A stretch of 64,000 nucleotides of DNA, taken from assembly GCF_001591025.1 (NCBI RefSeq), contig NZ_BCTZ01000009.1, positions 186,001-250,000 on the forward strand, written 5' to 3'. The translations under genes were made by a program, and so were the position numbers. How positions within the stretch are numbered: position 1 is the stretch's first letter; each line of letters starts with the position of its first letter. Below, piece by piece: positions 35,690-44,191 of this stretch. This DNA is from Sphingomonas soli NBRC 100801. Lineage in GTDB: Bacteria; Pseudomonadota; Alphaproteobacteria; Sphingomonadales; Sphingomonadaceae. The notes under the pieces are model-generated. The model worked only from the letters and a program-made list of their open reading frames with translations. It had not been told where the DNA came from and did not search any database.

Positions 35690-36514
35690 GTGACCGCAAC
35701 GCTTCTTGCCACCCATCGCGTCGAAAAGCCCTGGGGCCGCCACAGTTTGTGGCCCGGTTTCGAGGACCCGGCGCCGGACGGCGAGCCCGTTGGCGAGATC
35801 TGGTTCCAGACCCCGGGCGACAGCGCGCCCGATTTGTTGATCAAATATCTGTTTACCAGCGAAAAACTGTCGGTGCAGGTGCATCCGGACGATGCCCAGG
35901 CACACGCCGCCGGGCTGCCGCGCGGCAAGGACGAATGCTGGGTGATCCTGGCCGCCGAACCCGATTCGACGATCGCGCTGGGCACCAAATTCCCGACCGA
36001 CCGCGAGACGCTGCGCGCCGCCGCGCTCGACGGATCGATCGAGGACCTGCTCGACTGGAAGCCGGTAAAGGCCGGTGATTTCTTTTATTCGGCATCGGGC
36101 ACGATCCACGCGATCGGCGCGGGAATCACGCTGGTCGAGGTGCAGCAGAACAGCGAGACGACCTATCGGCTCTATGATTATGGCCGCCCGCGCGAATTGC
36201 ATCTGGAACAGGGGATCGCGGTTTCCGACCCGGTGCCGTTCGTGCCGCATCCGATGCCCGGCAAGGTGAGCGATGGCCGCAACATCCTGGTAGAAGGGCC
36301 GAAATTCGTGCTGGAGCGCTGGGCGGGCGGCGCGCGCACGATCCGCCTGCCCGAAGGCGTGACCGGCTGGCTGGTGCCGCTAGCGGGCGCAGGAACCGTC
36401 AGCGGCACGGCGTTCAAGGCGGGACAATGCCTGACCATCGAAGGCGAAGCCGCGCTGGAAGCGGATCAAGGCAGCGACCTGCTCTTCGCCTATTCGGGCA
36501 GCACGCGCATCTGA
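35690..36514 (+). CDS. Class I mannose-6-phosphate isomerase
   Basis: A 274-residue cupin-type phosphomannose isomerase that interconverts fructose-6-P and mannose-6-P, supplying GDP-mannose for envelope glycans. Zinc-site and cupin motifs are VQVHPDDAQAH, GTIHAIGAG and LVEVQQNSETTYRLYDYG. The start is GTG at 35690 with GAGGGA upstream; divergent from bamD. A small ATG-TGA reading unit (35678-35695) overlaps the GTG but is probably incidental. Confidence 0.9.
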   Translation: MTATLLATHRVEKPWGRHSLWPGFEDPAPDGEPVGEIWFQTPGDSAPDLLIKYLFTSEKLSVQVHPDDAQAHAAGLPRGKDECWVILAAEPDSTIALGTKFPTDRETLRAAALDGSIEDLLDWKPVKAGDFFYSASGTIHAIGAGITLVEVQQNSETTYRLYDYGRPRELHLEQGIAVSDPVPFVPHPMPGKVSDGRNILVEGPKFVLERWAGGARTIRLPEGVTGWLVPLAGAGTVSGTAFKAGQCLTIEGEAALEADQGSDLLFAYSGSTRI

Positions 36515-36612
36515 CGCATGGCTGCGGCATGAACGAAAAGTAGTTTTCGGTTCACGCAACCCGTCCCGCTTCGGTACGTTGGTGCTGCACCCGTAACGAC
36601 AGGAGAGATCCC

Positions 36613-37122
36613 ATGCGTATCCTTTTTGCCGCGGCCATCGCCGCTGCCGCCGTGCCGGCGATACCCGCCGCAGTCGCCGCGCCTGCGCCCGCGACTGCAC
36701 CCGCCGCCACCGTGACCCACACCACCGAAGCCGCGACCTCGCAGGATTGGCGCCGCGACCGTCGCGATGCGCGCCAGAACCGCGAATGGCGCCGCGATTG
36801 GCGGCGTTATCGCAACTATGACTATAACCGCCTGCCCCCGGGCGAGCGCCAATATTGGGCCGACGATTATTATCGCGACGGCCGCTACTATCGCGAGCGC
36901 CGCCTGACGCGGAACGACCGCATCTATCGCGGTCGTGACGGACGCTATTATTGCCGCCGCAGCGACGGCACCACGGGCCTGATCGTCGGCGGTATCGCTG
37001 GCGGCCTGTTTGGCAACGCGATTGCGGGCGGCGGCAATGCCACGCTCGGTACCCTGCTCGGCGCCGCAGCCGGCGCTGCGCTCGGCTCGTCGGTCGACCG
37101 CAACAACATTCGCTGCCGCTAA
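36613..37122 (+). CDS. Glycine-zipper 2TM domain periplasmic protein (RcnB-like repeat)
   Basis: A 169-residue exported protein. After the signal (MRILFAAAIAAAAVPAIPAAVA) is an Arg/Tyr/Trp-rich region (DWRRDRRDARQNREWRRDWR, YRDGRYYRERR) like RcnB-type periplasmic proteins. A glycine-zipper stretch follows (GLIVGGIAGGLFGNAIAGGG...[15 protein letters not shown]), which can insert in membranes. It may sit in the outer membrane or periplasm as an envelope-stress protein. The ribosome site AGGAGAG is strong and a robust terminator follows. Function unknown. Confidence 0.82.
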   Translation: MRILFAAAIAAAAVPAIPAAVAAPAPATAPAATVTHTTEAATSQDWRRDRRDARQNREWRRDWRRYRNYDYNRLPPGERQYWADDYYRDGRYYRERRLTRNDRIYRGRDGRYYCRRSDGTTGLIVGGIAGGLFGNAIAGGGNATLGTLLGAAAGAALGSSVDRNNIRCR

Positions 37123-37153
37123 ACGCGGAAATTCTCAGCCACGCAGGCGAGAG

Positions 37154-37184
37154 AAAGGCCCGGCGGGAGACCGCCGGGCCTTTT
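37154..37184 (+). terminator. Intrinsic terminator
   Basis: A 13-bp stem AAAGGCCCGGCGG / CCGCCGGGCCTTT with a GAGA loop and TTTT tail, after the glycine-zipper gene. Confidence 0.92.
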
Positions 37185-37207
37185 GCCTGGGTTCAAGCGA
37201 ACCCGAT

Positions 37208-37429
37208 TTAGAAGAGGAAGCCGCCGAGCCAGAGGCGGACCAGGCCGACGCCGCCGACGACCAGGTTCAGATTGCGGCCCGTGTTGCTGCCAGATGCCGC
37301 GCCGAGCGCGATGCCGACCACCGCCATCGGGATCACCAGATAGTTGAGCCATCCCAGCAACGGGATGAGCGCAATGAGCATGACCGGCAGGGTGATCACA
37401 CCGATGAGGATCGAGAGGATGTTGAGCAT
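37208..37429 (-). CDS. Small membrane protein, 73 residues
   Basis: MLNILSILIGVITLPVMLIA begins two or three hydrophobic helices with a short loop (PLLGWLNYLVIPMAVVGIAL) and a final GGVGLVRLWLGGFLF. An inner-membrane protein of unknown function. There is no ribosome site; an excellent promoter (37436-37464) puts the transcription start at the ATG, so it is likely leaderless. Confidence 0.7.
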   Translation of the reverse strand: MLNILSILIGVITLPVMLIALIPLLGWLNYLVIPMAVVGIALGAASGSNTGRNLNLVVGGVGLVRLWLGGFLF

Positions 37430-37435
37430 GAAACG

Positions 37436-37464
37436 ACTATAGGGCTTCTGTAGTGTATTAGCAA
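37436..37464 (-). promoter_or_regulatory. Strong sigma-70 promoter, predicted leaderless
   Basis: On the minus strand TTGCTA (37464-37459), a 17-bp spacer and TATAGT (37441-37436), 6 nt before the ATG of the small membrane protein. Position and consensus predict transcription starting at or within a base or two of the ATG. Confidence 0.7.
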
Positions 37465-37475
37465 TATACAACAGT

Positions 37476-38057
37476 TTAAGCCGCGAGCGGGATCAGCACT
37501 TCGCTACGGCGGAGCGCCGCCGGGGTGAGCGGCGAATTGTAGAACGCGTGCTCGACCGGGCCGGACGCGCGCAGGCCGTGCGTGGCCATCCAGCGGCGCA
37601 GCTCGGCTTCGTGCGTGCCGAGCGCGCGATCATCGCTATCGCCGGTAAAGCGCAGCGCCGCGATCCGGCGCGGCGGCAGCGCGCGCAACGAAACGCCCTC
37701 TTCGGGTGCCAAATCCTCGGGACGCATCCGCGCCGGCATCACCAGACGCGTGCGCCAACCCCGACCATCCTCATCTCCATCGGCGAGCACAGGAACCGTC
37801 ATCCGCTTCGCCCCGGCTTTGCCGAACAGAAATTCAGCGAGCTTGCCCAGCCCCAGCGCGACGGCGGATTCGCGCATCCCCTCAATCACCGTCTCGGCGA
37901 CCCAGAGCGGGGGATAATCGCGGATGCTGAACGCGCCTTCGCGCGATACGGTGCGGAACGAGGCCGGTTGTTCGTCGCGAGAAAGCAGGAGATAACCGAT
38001 GCCGGTAGCCACCGCAGCGGCTACGCCACCGCCGATCATCTTCGCGTTCAGGTGCAT
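37476..38057 (-). CDS. SOUL heme-binding family protein
   Basis: A 193-residue protein with an N-terminal membrane anchor or signal (MIGGGVAAAVATGIGYLLLS) followed by a SOUL-type domain. Conserved elements are FSIRDYPPLWVAETVIEG (family pattern YPP/RxYP), KRMTVPVL, GWRTRLVMPARM and PPRRIAALRFTG. SOUL proteins bind heme or other tetrapyrroles; the bacterial role is unclear. The ATG at 38057 has GAAGGGGA upstream. The upstream frame to 38204 is discarded. The leader is AT-rich. Confidence 0.85.
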   Translation of the reverse strand: MHLNAKMIGGGVAAAVATGIGYLLLSRDEQPASFRTVSREGAFSIRDYPPLWVAETVIEGMRESAVALGLGKLAEFLFGKAGAKRMTVPVLADGDEDGRGWRTRLVMPARMRPEDLAPEEGVSLRALPPRRIAALRFTGDSDDRALGTHEAELRRWMATHGLRASGPVEHAFYNSPLTPAALRRSEVLIPLAA

Positions 38058-38206
38058 GGAATCCCCTTCGAATTCGATTGCGATCAACGCACTCGATCCG
38101 TCCGGGTTCCTATCATGGTTAACGCAAAATTGGGCGTTTCGCCACCCTTTTCCATGCTTCCTTAACCTTCCCACGGCATGACGGAGCATCCCCAAGGAGC
38201 GCATGG

Positions 38207-38941
38207 ATGCCGTCTCGCCGAGCCTTTTACCTGCCCTTCCTCCTGCCGCTTGCGCTGGCGGGATGCGGCGGCGCAGACAGCCTCAACGATGCGGACGAAG
38301 TCAGCGGCAACGCCGCGGATCCCGCGCTGGCGAGCGCGCTGCAGGATCAGATCATGGTCGATCCCCAGCTCAGCCGCCAAGCCAATGGCGATGCGATCCG
38401 TCCGCCGGGCCAGCCTTATTCGGGCGGCGTGCCGAGCGACGCCGTCGCGACGAACACCGACAAGATCGACATGGCGGGCCTGATGAAGACCCCCGCCCCC
38501 ACCCAGGCCGACAAGAATTGCACGCAGTGCGCCGCTGCTCGCGAAAGCGTGACGCTGGGCGGCATCGCCGCACGCCAGCGCGATACGCGGACCAGCCAGT
38601 GCGCCGCATCGATGACCTATAGCGCCGCCTGGGCAAACCGCCTTCCGGCCGATCTGCCGCTCTTCCCGCAGGCCCGCGTCATCGAGGCTGCGGGCAGCGA
38701 GGCCGGCCAGTGCGCCTTGCGCGCGGTAAGCTTCTCCGCAGCCCAGCCAATGCAGGCCATGCTCGACTGGTATTACACCAAGGCGATCAAATCCGGATAT
38801 ACGGCCGAGCATCAGGTGGACGGCGATCAGCATATCCTGGGCGGCACCCGCGATCGCGACGGCGGTGCCTATGTTTTGTTCCTCACCACGCGCAGCGACG
38901 GCGGCACCGATATCGACATGGTGGCGAACAACGGAAGCTAG
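38207..38941 (+). CDS. Hypothetical lipoprotein, 244 residues
   Basis: Lipoprotein signal peptide MPSRRAFYLPFLLPLALAGC with lipobox LALAGC, Cys20. The mature part has a Cys-x2-Cys (CTQCAAARE), and a later beta-rich part (ALRAVSFSAAQPMQAMLDWYYTK) ending in a D-rich stretch. No named domain recognised. The ribosome site AAGGAGC is good. It is followed by tRNA-Gly 45 bp downstream. Confidence 0.75.
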   Translation: MPSRRAFYLPFLLPLALAGCGGADSLNDADEVSGNAADPALASALQDQIMVDPQLSRQANGDAIRPPGQPYSGGVPSDAVATNTDKIDMAGLMKTPAPTQADKNCTQCAAARESVTLGGIAARQRDTRTSQCAASMTYSAAWANRLPADLPLFPQARVIEAAGSEAGQCALRAVSFSAAQPMQAMLDWYYTKAIKSGYTAEHQVDGDQHILGGTRDRDGGAYVLFLTTRSDGGTDIDMVANNGS

Positions 38942-38959
38942 CCCCCGGTTGACCGGGGC
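38941..38959 (+). terminator. Hairpin after the lipoprotein gene
   Basis: A GCCCC-CGG / CCG-GGGC stem with a TTGA loop directly after the stop, 28 bp before tRNA-Gly. There is no T-run, so its role as a terminator is uncertain. Confidence 0.4.
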
Positions 38960-38986
38960 CGCGCGATTGTGCATCGCAGCCTTCGC

Positions 38987-39060
38987 GCGGGCGTAGCTCA
39001 ATGGTAGAGCAGAAGCTTCCCAAGCTTACGACGAGGGTTCGATTCCCTTCGCCCGCTCCA
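38987..39060 (+). tRNA. tRNA-Gly (anticodon CCC)
   Basis: 74 nt folding as a cloverleaf: acceptor GCGGGCG/CGCCCGC, D-arm GCTC..GAGC, anticodon loop TTCCCAA flanked by GAAGC/GCTTA (the outermost pair is a G-A mismatch), T-arm with GGTTCGATTCC, encoded CCA end. Anticodon CCC reads GGG. Confidence 0.95.
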
Positions 39061-39085
39061 CTCCCCTGATCTGGAGCCCCTGCAT

Positions 39086-40477
39086 ATGCGCCCCGTCGCG
39101 GCTTTCCTCGCACTGGCGCTCGTAGCCGCTCCCGCCGCTTATGCGCAGACCCCCGGCCCCAACAGGGTGGCAGAGGCGCAGGCGCTGGAACTGCTGAAGC
39201 GCGGCATCGCGTTCCGCACCGTGGCGGGCGAAGGCAACCAGACGCCCGAATATGCCAATTTCCTGAAGGAGCATCTGGTCGCAGGCGGCTTCGCGGCGGA
39301 GGATGTGCGTGTCGAGCGGCTGGCGGATACCGCCTATCTGATCGCGCGCTATCGCGGCACCGACCCAGCGAAGAAGCCGATCTATATCTCGGGCCATATG
39401 GACGTGGTGGAGGCCAAGCCCGCCGACTGGACGCGCGATCCCTTCACCCCGGTGATCGAGGGCGGCTATATCTGGGGCCGCGGCGCCAGCGACATGAAAT
39501 ACGACCTCTCGACATTGGTCGCGACGCTGATCCAATTGAAGCGCGAAGGCTTCCGCCCCAGCCGAGACATCTATCTCCTCGCCTCGGGCGATGAGGAAAC
39601 CTCGATGAAGACCACGCAGAAGCTGGCGGAGGAATTCCACGGGGCCGAGCTTTTGCTCAACATCGACGGTGGCGGGGGCGAAATCGACGAGAGCGGCGCG
39701 GCGGTGATCTATGGCATTCAGGGTGCCGAGAAGACCTATGCCGATTTCGAGCTGACCTTCACCAATGCGGGCGGGCATTCGAGCGCGCCGAGCCGCCACA
39801 ATGCGATCTATTCGTTGTCGCGCGCACTGACGCGGATCGCCGATTACCAGTTTCCGGCGGAGATCAACGAGATCACCCGCGCCGGATTCGAAGCCAATCT
39901 GAAGACCGCCGATGCGCCGATGGCGGAGGCCACGCGGCGCTTCCTTGCCAACAAGGACGATGCGGAGGCGCTGGCCTATCTGCGATCCTATCCCGGGCTG
40001 ATCGGCCAGACGGGCACGACCTGCGTGGCGACCACCGTCCAGGCTGGTCACGCGACAAATGCGCTGCCACAGCGCGCCACCGCGAACGTCAATTGCCGGA
40101 TCTTTCCCGGCACCAGCCCCAAGGCGGTGCAGGAAACCCTCACCAGGGTTGTCGGCGACCCCGAGCTTAAGATCGTCGAGCTCGACAGCGGCACGGTGGC
40201 GAGCGACGCATCGCCGCTGCGGCCCGAACTGATGAAGCTGATCACCCGGCTGATCCACGCGCGCTTCCCCGGCGTGCCGATCGTGCCGAGCATGTCTGCG
40301 GGTGCCAGCGATTCGATGTGGTTCCGCGCGCGGGGCGTGCCCAGCTATGGCGTGAGCCCGATCTTCATGAAATCGTCGGACGGATTTGCGCACGGGCTGA
40401 ACGAGCGCACGCCGCTGAGCGAGATCGCCCCGTCGATCGTCTATTACCGGGCATTGCTCAGAGAGCTTGCGAAGTAA
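39086..40477 (+). CDS. Exported M20-family metallopeptidase
   Basis: A 463-residue M20/M25/M40 hydrolase with a signal peptide (VAAFLALALVAAPAAYAQ). Metal and catalytic residues are in GHMDVVEAKPADW (His/Asp), WGRGASDMKYD (bridging Asp), SGDEETSMK (general base Glu plus metal Glu), and a late His in FAHGLNERTPLSE. The lid domain contains NAGGHSSAPSRHN. It resembles carboxypeptidase G2/ArgE-like exopeptidases or amidohydrolases; the substrate is unknown. 4 bp upstream of a FAD oxidoreductase. Confidence 0.92.
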   Translation: MRPVAAFLALALVAAPAAYAQTPGPNRVAEAQALELLKRGIAFRTVAGEGNQTPEYANFLKEHLVAGGFAAEDVRVERLADTAYLIARYRGTDPAKKPIYISGHMDVVEAKPADWTRDPFTPVIEGGYIWGRGASDMKYDLSTLVATLIQLKREGFRPSRDIYLLASGDEETSMKTTQKLAEEFHGAELLLNIDGGGGEIDESGAAVIYGIQGAEKTYADFELTFTNAGGHSSAPSRHNAIYSLSRALTRIADYQFPAEINEITRAGFEANLKTADAPMAEATRRFLANKDDAEALAYLRSYPGLIGQTGTTCVATTVQAGHATNALPQRATANVNCRIFPGTSPKAVQETLTRVVGDPELKIVELDSGTVASDASPLRPELMKLITRLIHARFPGVPIVPSMSAGASDSMWFRARGVPSYGVSPIFMKSSDGFAHGLNERTPLSEIAPSIVYYRALLRELAK

Positions 40478-40480
40478 GCC

Positions 40481-42073
40481 ATGCGCGGCCGCTATGACGC
40501 CCTGATCATCGGCGGCGGGCATAATGGGCTGGTCTGCGCCTTTTACCTGGCGCGCAGCGGCATGAAGGTGCGCGTGCTGGAGCGGCGGCATGTGGTGGGC
40601 GGCGCGGCGGTGACCGAGGAATTCCATCCCGGTTTTCGCAACTCGACCGCGAGTTACACGGTCAGCCTGTTGCGGCCCAAGGTGATTGCGGACATGCGGC
40701 TGGTGGAGCGCGGCTGGCGCGTGGCGGAGCGGCCGATCAGCAACTTCCTGCCGCATGACGGCGGCTATCTGAAACTGGGCGGTGGGACCGCGCGGACCCA
40801 GGCCGAGTTTGCGCGTTTCTCGACGCGCGATGCCGAGGCGCTGCCGCACTATGAGGCGGCGCTGGAGCGCGTCGCCGAGGTGTTGCGAGACTTGGCGCTG
40901 ACAACCCCGCCCAATGCCGGCGGCGGAATCCGCGCGCTGCTGGCGGCGGCGGCACAGGGGCGGCGGCTGGCGAAGCTGCCGATCGACGCGCAGCGCGACG
41001 TGATGGACCTGTTCGTGAAATCCGCGCGCGACTTCCTGAACGGCTGGTTCGAGAATGACTATGTGAAGGCGGCGTTCGGCTTTGACGCGGTGGTTGGCAA
41101 TTATGCCAGCCCCGATACGCCGGGCAGCGCCTATGTGCTGCTCCACCACGTCTTTGGCGAGGTGAACGGCAAGAAGGGCGCATGGGGCCATTCGATCGGC
41201 GGGATGGGCACGATCACGCAATTGATGGCGGATGCCTGCCGCGAATTGGGCGTGGAAATCAGCCTGGAAGCGCCAGTCGCGCGCGTGCTGGTGGACGGCG
41301 GCAAGGTTTCCGGCGTGCGGCTGGAGAGCGGCGAGGAGATCATGGCACCGGTGGTGGCGGCCAATGTCGGGCCTGCTCTGCTCTACCGCCAACTTGTCGA
41401 GCGCAGCGATATGCCCGCGGATTTCGCGCGTCGGATGGACGGGTTCAAGGCGGGATCGGGCACGTTCCGGATGAACGTCGCGCTCTCCGAACTGCCCGAT
41501 TTCACCGTGCTTCCGGGAGAAGGTGAGCACCATAAGGCGGGCATCATGATCTGCCCGACGCTCGACTATATGGACCGGGCCTATACCAGCGCACGCGCCA
41601 ACAGCATGTCGGACGAGCCGATCGTCGAGATGACGATTCCCTCTACGGTGGACGACAGTCTCGCGCCGCCGGGCGGGCATGTGGCGGCATTGTTCTGCCA
41701 GCAGTTCGCGCCCGGTTTCGATTGGGACACGCACCGTGAGGCGGCGGCCGACCGGATCATCGAGACGGTCACGAAACATGCACCGAATTTCAAGGCATCG
41801 GTGATCGCGCGGCAGATCCATTCCCCACTCGATCTGGAGCGCAAGTTCGGGCTGATCGGCGGGGACATCATGCACGGGCACATGTCGCTCGATCAGCTCT
41901 GGGCCGCGCGTCCGGTGCTGGGGCACGGCGATTATCGCGGGCCGATCAAGGGGCTCTATATGTGCGGATCGGGCACCCATCCCGGCGGCGGTGTGACGGG
42001 CGCACCGGGGCATAATGCTGCGCGGGAGATATTGCGGGATCGCTCGCTATTGGATCGCATGCTCGGTCGCTGA
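40481..42073 (+). CDS. Phytoene-desaturase-like FAD-dependent oxidoreductase
   Basis: A 530-residue flavoprotein with the N-terminal FAD-binding fold (YDALIIGGGHNGLVCAFYLARSG, then VLERRHVVGGAAVTEEFHPGF). The C-terminal FAD segment is GLYMCGSGTHPGGGVTGAPGHNAA. This pattern is the PYROXD2/phytoene dehydrogenase-related group rather than true CrtI, so its substrate is not predictable. It follows the M20 peptidase by 3 bp, so it is in the same operon. Confidence 0.92.
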   Translation: MRGRYDALIIGGGHNGLVCAFYLARSGMKVRVLERRHVVGGAAVTEEFHPGFRNSTASYTVSLLRPKVIADMRLVERGWRVAERPISNFLPHDGGYLKLGGGTARTQAEFARFSTRDAEALPHYEAALERVAEVLRDLALTTPPNAGGGIRALLAAAAQGRRLAKLPIDAQRDVMDLFVKSARDFLNGWFENDYVKAAFGFDAVVGNYASPDTPGSAYVLLHHVFGEVNGKKGAWGHSIGGMGTITQLMADACRELGVEISLEAPVARVLVDGGKVSGVRLESGEEIMAPVVAANVGPALLYRQLVERSDMPADFARRMDGFKAGSGTFRMNVALSELPDFTVLPGEGEHHKAGIMICPTLDYMDRAYTSARANSMSDEPIVEMTIPSTVDDSLAPPGGHVAALFCQQFAPGFDWDTHREAAADRIIETVTKHAPNFKASVIARQIHSPLDLERKFGLIGGDIMHGHMSLDQLWAARPVLGHGDYRGPIKGLYMCGSGTHPGGGVTGAPGHNAAREILRDRSLLDRMLGR

Positions 42074-42105
42074 GGCAGCCCCCTGCCCCCAGCCCGGGCG
42101 CCCAA

Positions 42106-43383
42106 TCATGCCGCGTCGCGGGGACCGCGCAGCGCGATGAAGTAAAGCGGAATGGCAACGAGGATCAGCGCGGTGCTGAGCAGCAGCGCTTCGGTGCCCG
42201 CGCCCCACAGCGCCCAGAGCACGAAGGCGATGCCCGCGAGCGCCAGCGGACGCATCAGGCCAAGCTTCCACGCAGCCACGCAGCCGCCCAGATAGATCCA
42301 CATCGCCGCCGCCGTAGTGAGCCGCAGCATGAAATCGAGCAGCACGCCGGCGCTCTGGCTGACGCTGCTGAGGATCAGGATGCTCGCCAGGATCGTCGAG
42401 ATCACCAGCATCGGCGCGGCGACATCGTGCCGATTGGTGCGCGCCATCCAGCGCGGCAGCAGCCCGGCACGGGCCATTCCCAGCGGTCCCTCCCCGCTCA
42501 TCAGCACCCAGCCATTGAGGCAGCCGACCGTGGCGATCACCGCGAAGCTGGCCAGCAGCATCGCCGGGCCAGGCCCCCAGAAGGTCTCGACGAACAAGGC
42601 GATCGGGGCCTTCGATTCGGCGACCGCCGCTTCTGGCAGCGCGAAGGACACGCCGGTCGAGACGATCAGGTAAAGGAGCCCGGTGAGCGCGAGACCCGCA
42701 ATGGTGGCGCGCAGGATATTGCGGCCGGGATCGCGCACGCGCTCGGCAGCGATCGAGGCGGTTTCGAACCCGATCATCGCCAGAAAGACCATCGTCACCG
42801 CAGGCGTCAGCGCGGAAAGGCTGAACGGGGTATGCGGGTTAGCGGCAAAAGCCTGACCGCCCTTTGCCAGCAGCCCCAGCACGATCGCGGCGACGGCGAA
42901 CAGCGGCAGCAGCTTGAGCAAGGTCGTCACCACCTGAAAGCGACCCGCCGCGCGGGTGCCGAGCAGGTTGAGCAGCGCGAGCAGCCAGAGCAGACCGACC
43001 GCGAACCCGGCATTGTTGAGCGGCGTGGCGGTGAGCGGCGGCCAGAAGAAGCCGAGATAGTTGATCGCGGTGATCGCGATGATCGCGTTGGTGGTCCACA
43101 CCCCGACCCAGAAGCTCCAGCCGCAGAGGACGGAGGGCAGCGGCCCCAGCGCCTTGCCGATGATCGCGACGATGCCCGTCTCGCCCGGCAGATGCGCGGT
43201 GAGGCCGGTGAGCACGGTAGCCAGCAGCATCGCGCCGCCGATCGCGCAGACCCATGCAGCGACCCCGGTCCAGCCTAGCGGCGCGACGACGGAAGGGAGC
43301 ACGAAGATGCCCGAACCGATCATGCTGCCGACGACGAGCGCGGCTGCGGTCCAGACCCCGAAGGTCCGGCGCGAATCTTCCAT
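42106..43383 (-). CDS. Amino acid permease (APC superfamily)
   Basis: A 425-residue transporter with about 12 helices, opening with the APC motif TAAALVVGSMIGSGIFVLPSV. MVFLAMIGFETASIAAERVRDPGRN is the conserved helix 6 substrate region. It imports an amino acid or amine by proton symport or exchange; the substrate is unknown. The start ATG overlaps the upstream gene's stop by one base (TGATG), so it is translationally coupled. Confidence 0.93.
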   Translation of the reverse strand: MEDSRRTFGVWTAAALVVGSMIGSGIFVLPSVVAPLGWTGVAAWVCAIGGAMLLATVLTGLTAHLPGETGIVAIIGKALGPLPSVLCGWSFWVGVWTTNAIIAITAINYLGFFWPPLTATPLNNAGFAVGLLWLLALLNLLGTRAAGRFQVVTTLLKLLPLFAVAAIVLGLLAKGGQAFAANPHTPFSLSALTPAVTMVFLAMIGFETASIAAERVRDPGRNILRATIAGLALTGLLYLIVSTGVSFALPEAAVAESKAPIALFVETFWGPGPAMLLASFAVIATVGCLNGWVLMSGEGPLGMARAGLLPRWMARTNRHDVAAPMLVISTILASILILSSVSQSAGVLLDFMLRLTTAAAMWIYLGGCVAAWKLGLMRPLALAGIAFVLWALWGAGTEALLLSTALILVAIPLYFIALRGPRDAA

Positions 43384-44138
43384 CAGATTCCCCCTTCGAA
43401 CGCCTCGAGCCCTTTGTCCCCCAGGCCGGCCAGCAGCATATCTGCGCAGGCGTTGAGTATATCGGGATCGGTCGCGCGCACCACGAAATTCGCGCCGGTG
43501 CGACCATCGCGAAAAAACGGATAGCTGCCGATCGCGACGCCATCGAAGGCCCGTTCGGTGATACCGAGCATGTCGGCAATCTCGCTTTCGGCCACCCATG
43601 CGCCGATCGTGCGCGACAGCACGGGCTTGCCGCCCTCCAGCGTCCCGGTCAGCGCATCGAGCATGCCGGCGGCGATATGCGGCACGCCGGCGAGGATGAA
43701 GATGTTGCCATGCTTGATCCCCGGCGCGCCCGAAACGCGATTGACGATCAGTTCGGCGCCTTCGGGCACGCGCGCCATGCGCAGCCGGGCGTCGGTCAGG
43801 CCGCCGCGCGTCTGATAGTGCCGCTCCAGCGCCGCGCGCGCGGCCGGATGGACGATGACCTGCACGCCAAGCGCCGCCGCAATCGCGTCCACGGTGATAT
43901 CGTCATGCGTGGGGCCGATGCCGCCGGTGGTGAACAGATAATCGTTGCGGGCGCGCAGCACGTTCACCGCCTCGACGATCGCGTCCTGCACATCGGGAAC
44001 AACACGCACCTCGGCGAGGCGGATGCCCTGCACATTGAGCCAGGTTGCAAACTGCGCGACATTCTTGTCCTGCGTCCGGCCCGAGAGGATTTCGTCGCCG
44101 ATCACCACCAGTGCCGCAGTCCAGATACGCTCGCTCAT
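43383..44138 (-). CDS. CinA-like molybdopterin-binding domain protein
   Basis: A 251-residue MoaB/MogA-fold protein of the CinA N-terminal (COG1058) type: AALVVIGDEILSGRTQDKN and LFTTGGIGPTHDDIT are the diagnostic motifs. The deamidase PncC domain of full CinA is absent. COG1058 domains hydrolyse ADP-ribose-like pyrophosphates in nicotinamide salvage in some bacteria; here function is unproven. Divergent from map, 53 bp away, and coupled to the permease. Confidence 0.92.
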   Translation of the reverse strand: MSERIWTAALVVIGDEILSGRTQDKNVAQFATWLNVQGIRLAEVRVVPDVQDAIVEAVNVLRARNDYLFTTGGIGPTHDDITVDAIAAALGVQVIVHPAARAALERHYQTRGGLTDARLRMARVPEGAELIVNRVSGAPGIKHGNIFILAGVPHIAAGMLDALTGTLEGGKPVLSRTIGAWVAESEIADMLGITERAFDGVAIGSYPFFRDGRTGANFVVRATDPDILNACADMLLAGLGDKGLEAFEGGI

Positions 44139-44178
44139 GGACCCTGACTAGGCTCTCGAAATCCCGCGCGCAAACGCC

Positions 44179-44191
44179 TATATCGCCCAGC
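44179..44191 (+). promoter_or_regulatory. Possible -10 element of map with very short leader
   Basis: TATATC (44179-44184) lies 7 nt before the map ATG (44192) with no Shine-Dalgarno; the -35 is poor. If functional, map would be leaderless. Confidence 0.35.

Noticed and set aside
35678..35695. Five-codon leader peptide overlapping the phosphomannose isomerase GTG
   Set aside because: A six-codon ATG-TGA unit occurs by chance often and nothing else suggests attenuation.
38987..39060. Integration site at tRNA-Gly
   Set aside because: No integrase, no repeated 3' tRNA end and no change in composition next to it.
39026..42013. 995-residue open frame on the minus strand
   Set aside because: It lies antisense to the M20 peptidase and the FAD oxidoreductase, both with full motifs, and its translation is His/Arg/Gln-rich nonsense typical of high-GC antisense frames.
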